Assembly: GCF_905220365.1 (NCBI RefSeq) | Contig: NC_061140.1 | Coordinates: 3,350,501 to 3,414,500 of the forward strand | Direction of reading: 5' to 3' | Length of the DNA: 64,000 nt | From: Vanessa cardui | Lineage: Eukaryota > Arthropoda > Insecta > Lepidoptera > Nymphalidae | In this document: in pieces, positions 25,701 to 36,700 of the stretch | How positions within the stretch are numbered: the stretch's first letter is position 1 | How the letters are laid out: the number at the start of each line of letters is the position of its first letter | The notes under the pieces: model-generated | What the model was told of the DNA's origin: nothing | Database searches by the model: none | What the model saw: only the letters and a program-made list of their open reading frames with translations | Translations under genes and position numbers: made by a program

Positions 25701-28700
25701 ATTAATATATGAGGATATACGTCGTAACTTCGATCGTTACCTATAAATATGCCACGCGGAAACTTGATATCTCCGGTGCCTTTATAATTAAAAAAAAAGT
25801 CATACGCCCGTAACGTTCAGTATAACCGCTTATTCCTCACTGAACTATTAGCAATGAAGGGGTTGATTAACAATTTGTGCGTGTCGATTACTTAAAAATA
25901 TAGTCTGAAAAGAAGCCGATGTTTCCCTTACTGTTGGGTTATTTAATATTTCAAGGTAAATAAAATATGTTATAGATAAAGTATGTAACATATAAAAGCT
26001 AATAATAACAAATTCACAGCTAACTTTTCGTATTTATTTCTATTCCTTGTAATTGTTGATTTCTGGTTACAATTACGTAGAAAAATGATGTCAAATTGAG
26101 TCATTTATATTATATCCACGTCTTTAATAGCAACTAAAAAATATAATATAAATTAATATAATATTTACTGGATATGCATAACAGCAACAATTTGGTCAGC
26201 TCACGCACCAACCCGATTCCACTAACAATTACTCCTTTTAAAATAGTTACATATATTCCTAACAGTAAGGATAATATGTGTTATTCAGGCATTGCTTTCC
26301 AGAAATAAATCCTGGTTTAACATGAGTCTATTGTGACTCATAGACAATTCTCACATCACTGATGGATGAAGAATGATGCTGTATTCTCATCCCTTAAAAC
26401 TAAAAAATAACAATTACATCTACATATTTAATCAGTAGATTTGTATTTGCAACAAAAACGAATGAAATCACGGGAACTACTTACATTGGTATCCAAATAA
26501 CTTCAATTTTTATTAAAATAAATAAATTTGTATATATTTCATTGATGCCATACAAAGAATTCGGAGAGCAGCTAGTATTTACAATGTACATACATATATC
26601 GATAGGCTTGTAAATTTGTTAAAATTGAGATCAAACAATAAGCTTTCAGTGGATAATAGTAGGTATTATTTATATTATCTGTCTATCCTATAAAATAGAT
26701 ATATGGAAATATAGGTAATCTAAAAATGCTACGTGTTAAATAATGTTTTTCTTAGACATAAATAAAAAATAATTAAAAAAAAACTTGAAGATCAATATTC
26801 ACAACAAACATCATACTATTAGCATCATTTAGAACGATGACTTAATAACACTCAAACAACAATGAACTAGTCATATTCAATTTGCAATCGAATTGAAAGC
26901 TTCAATTTTATGCTCTAAGATAGAATGTAAACCAAAAATACATGTATACTTCAAACAAACTATACATAAGTAAAGATAAAACTATTTCTTCTAAAACTTT
27001 AAATGAATGTGTTCATATTCAGCATTAAAATAAGTCTAACATCAATAGTTAATTTTAAGCGTGAACGAATTTACTCATTTTTTTTTCTATAAAATATGTG
27101 GTTTTTAAAGGTTTATCTATGTCTTAGAACTATCGAGTAAATGTATGGCAACATTTTTAATATGACAATTTTCTGTTGGTTGTATTTTTCTACTTAATTT
27201 AGCGGGGAATGAACTCAATTTCGTTTTTTTAATCACGCAGAGAAATTAAAGATTTGAAATAAGAACATAATGATCAGAAGAACAAAGCGAGGCGACCATC
27301 TGTTCAACTATAAAATTGAGCATAATTTCGAACAAGGTAAGGGTAACGTATGAATCAGACCCATATTATATTACTTGCTGTTCAGTAGGCCTTATCCGCT
27401 TAAAACTTATATAACTTTACCTATATGAACAAACCGTCACGTCACCCCCAATTTTTTACCATCTCGAGGGGTTACATAAAAAAAGTAGTAATCATCTTAA
27501 CCCGAATTGATAAATCGGTTCAACAGTTAAAGCACCAAAGTAACTCAGTCAGACTTACTTTTACATTTATACTATTAGTATAGATATAGATACTAAGTAT
27601 TTGGCTTGACACGCTGCCGTGTGTCATTAATTCCCAGAATTTGACCCTTATTATGGCTTCGGATATCGATTTATCAACAAACCCATGAGATTTTTTTTAA
27701 TCGGACCTGAGTCTCCTTTGAGTATTTTTTACTATACCATAACATATTCTGATTTTTTGTATTGATATCATATCATATAGTATTGTCTGCTATAATAATA
27801 TAAATAAGTATAAAGTTCAATATGACATTAAATTCATTGATTATATTTTCCATTATTATAAATTTTCACACGCATTATACAAAAAATGCCCAATTAATTT
27901 CAATAGAGACATCATTATCAAATATAGGTAAGATGCTAATGACATATTCTATCAAGATCGACCTAGTGTTTAACCTCTGCATGAATGAATCAGACAAACG
28001 CATATATTTGCACCTATCACAGTGCAAAACGTAAATTCGCTCGATCTCAAATATTATTTGCCTATTACAACACCTTCAGATAGAGTGACCATAATTATTA
28101 TAGAAACCAAAAAACCTTCACCCAGGCATATTATATTATTATGTTAACTGAAGACTAAGGCCACGCTAAATTATCGAAGTGCGTGGGACTAATGAATAAA
28201 CAAAAATATAAATAAATAATATAAATAAATAAATCCAAATCCGATTATATATCTTTATCCACGTCGATAATTTTACGTGAGTTCCCTTTCGTGACTTCAT
28301 GAATGAACAGATTAATACCATGAAGTATTTTTGTCCAGTGGTGGGAAACAATTCACTTCTTTCATTTATCGTTTGAAAGTAGAATCATATTAGATTTTTA
28401 AAGTGCTATTACATTACGTTAGTCAGTCATTTACAATTTGCCCAGGACGTACAAATTATTTTCAACTGTGCATTCGATGTTAAATGCAAATCTTCGATGT
28501 CTGAAAGTGCCATTTTTTCCTTGAGAACTATATTTCTCGAAAATCTTTGTTATTAGGTACATGTTTTTATTTATTATGTTTATATTTTATTTATCTATTG
28601 AGTTGTAAATACTGCTAGATGTTTATCTGTCTCACGAGATAGTACAATAAATCCTTTAAAAGTTATGTGTAAAGTATTTAACTAAACTTCACTATAATAT

Positions 28701-31700
28701 ATCAAAAACAATGCGTCAAATTGTTTATAGTTTGTTATGGCTCACAATCTTTCGACAGTTTCGCAATTTCGCAAGAGATAATTTAACGGTATTTACGATT
28801 TTAAGGTGACATAATGTCTATAACGCGCATGACTACGTTTGAATATATCATCACAATTTGTTTATATCATTATGTGCATTTTTTAATTATAATATTTTAT
28901 ATTGTTTTCATTAGTAACTTTCGTAACCAATTCTCGGTTACAATGACGTGGGTGGCAACCGCAATAAATTGAGCTGATGTCACTGCCACACTGATATTAT
29001 ACCTACGCTGAGGACTTAGAATTAACCCATTCAAGGTATCCTGCATATAATACTGCATTTCATAAAATGCACGATGATACAGACTTAATATCATAACCGT
29101 TTTCTTCGAATTTAACGTAAAACTATCACAGTAGTTATAATTCAAATATATTTAAACAGTGGAACATAAAATATATTTTTTTATTTTAATTTCTTTATTT
29201 TACTTTCTTTATTATAATGTGCATGTATCTATATGACAATTTCTACGTATATCAAAAAGAAAAGAGTTGCACAAGAGAATAAAAATGACACATATTTGTG
29301 TCCCTTTATTAAATACAAGTGCCACTAAAGTAAAAGTTTGGTTTAGCTTCAGTTCAGTACATAAAAGCTTATTAAAAGCCCACAATATTAATCTATTGTA
29401 TAGTAAGTACGGTAAAGACATAGATGAATTTACGAGTAATATTGTTCTTAGATATTTTATTTGTATTCAATTAACATACCTAATTAGTGGAAATGAGTTA
29501 CTATTGAGTTGCTTACTGATTCTATTCGATTGAATTTACATTCAGAACAGACAGTTTTACATTCGAAGTAACGATTGAAAAGCTCTCTTAAAAGCTTCGT
29601 TGAATAAATTCTATTTTAATTATTTCCCTTCATCTCGTTTTTTTTTACATTTAAGATCAAGTTAACTAGAATATAAAACCTCTTGGCATTATGACTGTCT
29701 GCCTTTGCATAATTTGTTATAATACGGACTCTGTTAAATCAATTAATATTGTATACATCATTCATCATGTGTGTTAAAACGATTAATATTAAAAAACATA
29801 ATCATAGTTCATGGTAATAATAAACACACTCTGGATTCATTTTAATTGTTTTTTTGTACATTAGATAATAAATGATCAAAGATTATTATTTCTATTTAAT
29901 TTAAATTGCAAGTACAAGAGACATAACAACTTCTTTCACAAGACTGGCAGCGCATTGGTGGTGTACAGCGTATGATAACTATAGGTGGCCATTGACCACA
30001 GGTGGGTAATTTTTGCGACTGCCATTAAAAACAATCTTCGTTCTCATAGATGAATACGGTTCGATAAAACTCAAGACAAAACCATGTACTACATAGATTT
30101 AACTAACGCCGCATCCCAACTTCCAAATGGTGGACATAAGTTTTTTAATATTTTTTTTGCTTTATTCCGATGTATGACAATTGCCGTTCTCTATCAAATG
30201 ATTTATATATCAAAAACCTTAATAAATTGTATACGTAAACCTTCGTAATGAATTCCGCTGTCTGTTAGTGAAAACCCCATGAAAAACAGTTCAGTAGTTT
30301 TGGAGTGTATCGGGAACATATAGACAGACGCGGCCGAGGGACGTTTTATAATATGTAGTGAAAAAATTATCCGATATTAAACGAATAAAACACAGAACGC
30401 ATACAGTAACTAAGTTTTAAAGTAACACATTTTTCCTCAAACAAAGGGATCCTGTAACGGTAAACATTCCGTTTTTCGAAATCTCTGATTCATATAAGTG
30501 CAAGTTCACACAAACATGCTCTTGCGCAAGTATAACCCGATATGGCAAAGCCAACACCATCTGGTCCCTGACCCACTGACTTCTGTCACTGGCTGATTGA
30601 CCATTGAAAATCATCATAATTTAATAGAAACTTGCCTGATGATAACACATATTACCGCTATATACGAAACAATGATAAATTTGTAAATATTTATTCTAAT
30701 GTTTTTAAATCGTGATAAGATTTTTAGAGGGTAGAAAAGAGGAGACGATTTCATATAACTATCAATTAAATACAAATCTATGAATTTATATGAAAGTTTT
30801 GCTTGGGGTTATAAATTCAGCAATTTTCAATAAAACCTCAATATAAAGTCATTTATATATTGTACAAACAGCAAAATAAATAAAACTCGAAATTCGAACT
30901 TTCTATATATTTCTCTTCCAGAAAATAGAATAGAAATTTATTTATAAGTACTTTGCGTTGAATTATTATTTTTGTGATAAGTACTAAATAAATTTTAAGT
31001 AAGATTAAATAAAAATACATCATTGAAGCTCTCGCAGTGAAAGAATCAGGCATCGAGACGAAAGTAAATATAAACAAATTTTCATAGACAATAATTCACT
31101 AAAAACTCCTGAGAGTATAAAATATATTTAAAAAAAAAAATTGTTTTTTTTTCACACGATGCACAAATTCTGTACAAACCTACGAAGATCCGACCTATTA
31201 TCAGAGTATGTCCCAACGAAGTGTAACAAATAGATTAGAATTGGCTGTTCAGGGCAAGGTTAACATGGTCATGTCGTCTTTGTCCAAAAAGTTCTAAACA
31301 TTGTAATCATTTTAATGTCGAAGAAAATATCGACACAATTTGTTTACTCATTTCTAAAAATCTTTATTAGTCTTCTTCTAGTTACAATATTAAACTTTAA
31401 TGTTGCCAATATAATATTACGAGTACATTTATTATTACAAATTGAAATTATTATAAAAAATCAAAAGAAAACGGATGTTTACGTTTTGAAACAAACCGCA
31501 AGTATCATGAGTTTAATACTCCAAAAATACTTGTCTAAAATTGACAATGCAATTACATGAACAAGAATATAATCAACATATCAATATATATTTTTGGAAT
31601 GTTTCAATGAGTTCAGCATTACTACATTTCCGGTGTTAAACCTAATTATATTCTGCGAACTATTCTCACTTTCGTTTTTATTTTATATTCTACGCCGTCT

Positions 31701-32005
31701 CCCGCTCACTAATGAGTACGCAAATAGTCCCAACCTAAGGGTTTGTTAGCTGCCATTTTTAAATCAACATGTTCTAAATTCAAATTTCACCGTTGACATT
31801 AGGCAAGTCTTTTAAAAGTTGTTACAGCACTGTGTTTTATAAATATTCAGCCCAAGGAGTAATTTAAAATTTTAAAATATTAAGGCATTCTTTAGATCTT
31901 ATTGTTTAATAATGAATACTTACCTTCGTCTAATGTGAGCGAATATGAAGCGGATGCAGCAATAAGAAGCACTAACACTTGCTTCCATACGGCTTGCGAA
32001 GCCAT
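10713..32005 (-). CDS. Tsp: Thrombospondin, pentameric (COMP/TSP-4-like) type
   Basis: A secreted calcium-binding matrix glycoprotein. The 20-exon model (minus strand) is: 31924-32005, 21379-21546, 20978-21174, 20499-20799, 20223-20396, 19289-19405, 17480-17596, 16373-16492, 15836-16024, 15120-15352, 14716-14868, 14156-14362, 13826-13994, 12985-13162, 12294-12469, 12029-12134, 11745-11954, 11431-11614, 11060-11297, 10713-10798. It totals 3405 nt, 1134 aa, with all phases consistent. Domains: signal peptide (1-24), laminin-G-like N-domain, RGD-bearing spacer, heptad coiled coil (about 252-290) ending in a Cys pair (RICC) that should lock the pentamer, EGF-like modules (about 305-640), type 3 repeats with DxDxDG and DNCP motifs (about 640-895), and the conserved C-terminal domain (VTLLWKDPRNVGW). 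There is no vWC or TSR module. Exon 4 edges are the least certain. The acceptor just before the ATG (CTTCACAG) implies an upstream untranslated exon. Confidence 0.93.
13556..13790 (+). repeat. Dispersed repeat family D, copy 2
   Basis: This copy sits in a thrombospondin intron. It starts near CACCCCGGTTTCCCACGG and ends near GTAAGCGACTTGTTTTATAC, matching the ends of copies at 7118-7400 and 15417-15690. The internal match is partial. Confidence 0.6.
14412..14664 (-). mobile_element. tRNA-derived SINE, family B, 5'-truncated copy
   Basis: The minus strand shows the family B body: CATTTATGTGCT-type start lost or degenerate, CTCGTGCTCGGCAGTAAAGG, ACCAACCCGCATGGGATC, GGAATATGTTCCAAACC and a CAGGTTGC end. 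The B-box region GCGGGTTCAAACC is present at the head, but the A-box part is missing. It lies in the thrombospondin intron between 14362 and 14716. Confidence 0.75.
15417..15690 (+). repeat. Dispersed repeat family D, copy 3
   Basis: Starts GCGCCCCGGCTAAGCACGG and ends near AGCGACTTTGTTTTACACTA. It lies in a thrombospondin intron and shares both ends with the copies at 7118-7400 and 13556-13790. Confidence 0.6.
16083..16356 (+). mobile_element. tRNA-derived SINE, family B, near full-length
   Basis: The tRNA-like head has the A-box-like TGGCCCAGTGGTTAGAACG and B box GGGTTCAAACCC. The body is shared with 21966-22252 and 39178-39476, including ATTCATCTCGTGCTCAGCAG and CAACCCGCATTGGAACAGCG. It lies in the thrombospondin intron between 16024 and 16373, ending only about 16 bp from the exon at 16373. 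Confidence 0.85.
17104..17380 (+). mobile_element. Dispersed repeat family A, copy 2 (most complete)
   Basis: Runs from GGTTGGCGGACGAGCATATG to GCACAAAGCCCTAACACCAA and is the longest copy of this family in the window. It lies in a thrombospondin intron, about 100 bp from the exon at 17480. No coding or inverted termini are seen. Confidence 0.75.
17704..18560 (+). repeat. Two tandem-like copies of repeat family E
   Basis: TTGGAGTGTCTGTTTGTAAT occurs at about 17730 and again at about 18318. Each is followed by a segment with AATAACATTTT and a related GCTAATCT-TGGAA-GGCTG-CCGATTTTG block. The first copy is split by the TA-flanked MITE at 17796-17994. The region lies in the thrombospondin intron 17597-19288. 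The class is unknown. Confidence 0.6.
17796..17994 (+). mobile_element. Tc1/mariner-like MITE, copy 1
   Basis: Inverted ends CAGTCAGAGTTAGAAAA (left) and, reverse-complemented, CGGTCAGGGTAAAAAAAGG (right). TA precedes the left end; the right TA is mutated. It is closely related to 42020-42203 and 51753-51950, sharing TTGCGACGCAATATGTCATT-type internal sequence. There is no coding sequence. Confidence 0.75.
21966..22252 (+). mobile_element. tRNA-derived SINE, family B, near full-length
   Basis: The head is GATGGCCCAGTGGTTAGAAC with B box GGGTTCAAACCC, followed by the family body and an AGCAGTGGGAAATTTACAGG end. It lies in the first coding intron of thrombospondin, about 420 bp from exon 2. 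Confidence 0.85.
22639..22682. repeat. Perfect hairpin, 20-bp arms and 4-nt loop
   Basis: The left arm ACTTTTATATGAGTATTATT (22639-22658) is exactly complementary to 22663-22682 across the loop AAAG. It lies in the first coding intron of thrombospondin, and no feature I recognise explains it. Confidence 0.9.
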
Positions 32006-33738
32006 ATTTCCTGTGAAGTCGTAAAAAACTAATTATAAATTACGTGAACTTGAAATATATAAAGTATAAAATAATTGAAAAAAAAAAATAAAAGCTACAC
32101 ACGACTCTTTTCTTTAAATAATTATTTGAAAAACAATAAAATTACAGTCATAAGTATATTGATTGTCGGTTTTAAAGTAATAAATTGTTTTTCGATTCTA
32201 GAAAAAATTCAGCATCTCTATATAAGCACATTTCTATATTTTAAAAGTGTATGAATAAGGAATAATGAATAAATCTGTAAAAAAAATATAAAGAAACAAA
32301 AAACTAATCAGAATATAAAAATGGACTTATAGTCCATAATTTTTAACCAGTAATATCTTTATATTTATTTAGAAACCTAATTTTAGCCATTATGTAGCAA
32401 AGTGGCAGCATGGGTAAAGTTTGATAAGATAATTTGTCCTTAACAGAAAAATTTGAAATCAAGATATTAAAAAATAATAAATCGATTAATTCCTAGTCAT
32501 AAGCTTTTATATTTATATTAAAATAAAAAAATATATGTCATAATTATTTAAAAAAAAAAAACAATTTACCTTAAAACTAATCTAAACACTAGATATTATT
32601 CAAAAATATTGGCTCGGAATTCAAATTTTACCAATAACACTACGCGAAAAATTTCGATATAGTTTCGAGCTTTTCGTAGCGAGTGCGCGTGCGCGAAGTG
32701 CTTACGCGCATACTCGACTGACAACAATCTTACGCGAGAAGTTCTTAACATAGGTAACATAGTTCAGTAATACGAATATTATAATTTATTATTCTCTAGG
32801 GTCCAATAATATAATTCACTATGATTTTCTTTCATACGGGTAAAGTTTTAAAAATACCTAGACCAATATAGCCAAATATGCATCTTAGAACTTGCAATAA
32901 TACAAATTGGAAAACTATTTTTCGTTTATAAAGTAATATATAAGTATTAAAATTGCATTGTAGTAACGTATTTAATTACTTTTGTCAAATATAATCAATT
33001 AAATTATAAGCGAAAAGGAAAATAAAACTTAAATATGAATGCTGAAAGTAATAGAACCGATTCCATGAACATTTCATCTTACAATGGATGTAAAATAAAA
33101 AAATTAAAAACAAAACACCAACCATACTAAATTAGCTTTGAAGGGAACGTAAAAATAAAAATAACGCTAAAATGAAAATTAAAAGATGAATCGAAGCCGG
33201 TTAAATAGACGGCGTATTAAATGTTATACCAAATTTACGTTTTATTTTTAGTATTCATAAAAAAGTATATCCATAAAATTTAACATAGTAATGATAAATT
33301 TAGTTTTGAATTAAACTGTTATTATAAAACAATTACACTTAAAACATAGCTTGATTCACGATTCAATTGTTTAGTGCTTTACTTATTTTATTGAATGCTC
33401 CTTGCATTAATTTGCATTGCTTTTTCCAAATAGCTGAGATTGAAATTAATTGTTACTTTAAAAACTCAACTCTCTTGGTAACTAAATAACATGATGTTTA
33501 TAACGATATTTGTTTGCAAAAAATGCGACAAGGTCCGTTCATCGTCGAGTATTCATACGTGTAAATGTTACCTTATAGACATAAATTGACTATGGTAAAT
33601 GATACAACAAATCGTTTCAAAATTTTAATGGCAATACTTATCAAATTGTCTATAGTCAATGTTTGAGTGTGATTTGTCTGCAATCCTAAATGTCATACTT
33701 ATTAGAAGAGTAGTATTTTTGAGCTCAAATATATCGGA
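32006..33738. other. Divergent promoter region of thrombospondin and FAF1
   Basis: The two genes are head-to-head. A CG-rich block at about 32655-32745, in otherwise AT-rich DNA, contains on the minus strand a TCAGT initiator-like site (32717-32721) followed by a donor-like CGC|GTAAGC (exon edge about 32706). This would fit a short untranslated first exon of thrombospondin spliced to the acceptor next to its ATG. The FAF1 transcription start is not resolved. These are inferences from motif position. Confidence 0.4.
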
Positions 33739-36700
33739 ATGGCTGAAAACAGAGAAGAAATTCTTGCAAATTTTCAGGTAAATGTTAACCATATTATTAC
33801 TATCACTTTATGTGGGCTAAAACAGTGTTATACATTAAAAATGTTCAGGTTATGTGAGATACAAAAACAGTGACTGTTAATTCTCCTTTATCTCTTTGTA
33901 CTACGTCTAACGCGAAATTATATTGTTATTATCATCGCTACATGTAAGCTGCAAACTTTCTTCCCTTTATTTTCCAAGAAATGGACGCCATTTCTCGTTG
34001 TGGCGACGTTTTTCCATGAATCTTTCAAATTGTTCTTTGTGCTCTGTTTCAAAATTTACGTCTGATTAGTTGAATTTCCAAGGTGATTTGTAGATATTTT
34101 TTTACATTCCTCTATCAACCTCGTGCAACCAATTATGGAATCTAATCTTCAGTCTTTGTCTGAATATAAATAAAAAGAAAAACTGATTTTATTTTCAGGG
34201 TATCACAAATATAGAAGATGTTGCTGAAGCAATATTTCACTTAGAGGAAACTAATTGGGACTTACTTGTAAGTCTATTTACATAATTATTCACTATTACT
34301 ATACACTTGGAACATTTTTATATAATGAATTCTATCTGACCTCTATATAAAATAAACAAACATGCCTACAAATTGCATGAACAATTACAGTAAACAGATA
34401 AACAACAATATGTTGTATAGAGAATTAACTACAGTCAAACATTACACTTATTATAACTAATAATCTTTTGTAATATCCAGAAGGTTATTAACAATATCTA
34501 TAAACACACAACTAAATATATATAAACATTTGTTGATTACAGTCAGCAATCAATAGAGTAATGCCTCAAGATGACAACAATTCAGCATCTCAGTCCAATG
34601 ACACTCATGATGTGGAGATGATAGATGATGATATATCTGTGATAACTCTTAAAAAACCACACCCGCCTGGTATGTAAAATAAAAACATTGTATTTTATTT
34701 AATTTAGTATATTTACCATCTGTTAATTAACCACTGGGCAAAGCCTGCCTCTACTCAAGACTTGAAACTAATCTACCATATACCAATGAATATTTGGCAG
34801 AATTGTTATATGATTCTTGTAGTTCGCTGTGTTTCCCTTCATCGAAATAACTACAAATGTTAATATATTCTAGCTGCATCTGTACTATAATTTTAAATGA
34901 ATTAAATTGTGTTTTGATGTTAAATGAAAGACATATTATACATGCTTAGCTTCTGGCCCTGACATTGTTAACTATGTTTAGAGGGTTAAAATAGTGTAAT
35001 CTATGCAATGTTTTCTAAACATTGAGATATAGACATGTACATTACACAATACCGCAAGTGTTTCACATGTTTCTTTAAACAATGTTTCTAATAATACTGG
35101 TTCCAATTGTAAAGGCCAATATTTAACTACAAGAAATGTGTTATTTACTGTAGGAAGTGTAAAATCAATGTATTTTATGGATTTTTTTTTCTTCAAACCC
35201 ATTGGTAAAATTGTTATATTTAGTCACTTGACAAATATATGCTTATATTTTCAGATCGGGAAGATAGAAATCAAGCTTCAACCTCGTCTCCTAAAAATAA
35301 TTCCGTTGACTTAATAGAGTTACAAGTTCATTGTAATAATAAAATACATGAAATAAAAATATCTGGTGCATCAACAGTCCGTAAGTGAAATAATTATGAT
35401 ATTTTCTTGTCTAATTAATGAAACAAAAAATAAATAAATTGGAGGTAACTCACAACAAATGCAAAACAATTCACACAGAATGTAATAAAAAAAGTAAAGC
35501 AACAGCCTGCATATTCCCTTTGAAGAGAAAGTTGTGACTTATTTGACAATATTTAACTGTACCGCCAAGCATGGGATTAATTATAAACAGAAGTTAAGTA
35601 TTTAAACATTGTAGGCTCAAATGAAGATTTAAAGCTGCAATCTTCTGTAATGTAATCTTAAAGTTAACATTTTATAACTACTGGACCTTGCTGGCACATT
35701 CATATATTCATTGCTATTTTTAGATGATCTCAAGAAGCAATTAGAGTTAGTTTGCGGTGTACCGGTGTGTAGGCAGCAGATATCTGGGCTAGGGGGCTCA
35801 CGGGCTACTTCTGCAGCCACACTCTCAAGTCTAGGGCTTGCTCGTAATGGAGTGTTGGGCCTCAAAGCTGCAGAACGACTTATGGATGATGATGAGTGAG
35901 AATTTTTTTCATATTTATACTAATGTTGCAGAATGTGTGGCTTTTTTAAGTTTCTTTTGAGTTTATTGGGCTCTCTAATATGACATCATAACACTAACAA
36001 TTCAGTTCTCCTAAGATTGTATGTATGCAAAAATAAAAATTCATAATTAATGCAACTTTGCTTTTTGCTGCATTTGTTACGAACAAATATTTATTTATTT
36101 ATCATAAAAGTTACACCATTGACTTAACACTAAACACTTAAAATACCATCTGATAAATCTTTATTAGTAAACAATGTTGTAAATCTAGAGCATTATATTT
36201 AATATAAAAAAAATTATGCATTTATATTTCTATAGAATCCGAAAGTATAGATATAACCCAATACCAAAATGGTTTTAGTTTTAGGATTTAAAGTTATTCC
36301 TATTTAGCTAATAACTTTACTGGGTTTTTAAAAGTGCTATAAAATCTAAATGGTACAATTTAGACCAATAATAAATATAGTGACTATGAAACAAAAAACT
36401 AGATTGATACATATTATTATTTCGTTATGGTACCAGGGTAGCAGAAAGATTAACAACGACATATGTTCTTCGAGTGAAGCATGATCAAAGAGAATACACA
36501 CTGAAATATCCCGGCACTAAAACTGTTCAAGAAGTCAAAAATGATCTCTATTCACTAACAGATATACCTGTTCGACATCAGGTGAGGAAACATTCTATTA
36601 ATTTTGATTATTAAGGGAACTTGTCTGCTAGAAGGAATTTTAAACAAATTTAAAAGATTCAAGTATTTATTTTAGATATATTAAAAAAAAATGCATTTAT

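Larger units (their letters stand above)
21547..31923 (-). other. First coding intron of thrombospondin, 10.4 kb
   Basis: AT-rich intron between the signal-peptide exon and the N-domain. It holds one SINE (21966-22252), a perfect 20-bp hairpin (22639-22682) and GC-richer islands at about 24525-24660, 28920-29130 and 30430-30610. The last three contain minus-strand open frames that look more protein-like than chance, but they have no clear splice signals. Large first introns often hold enhancers; nothing here proves it. Confidence 0.6.
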
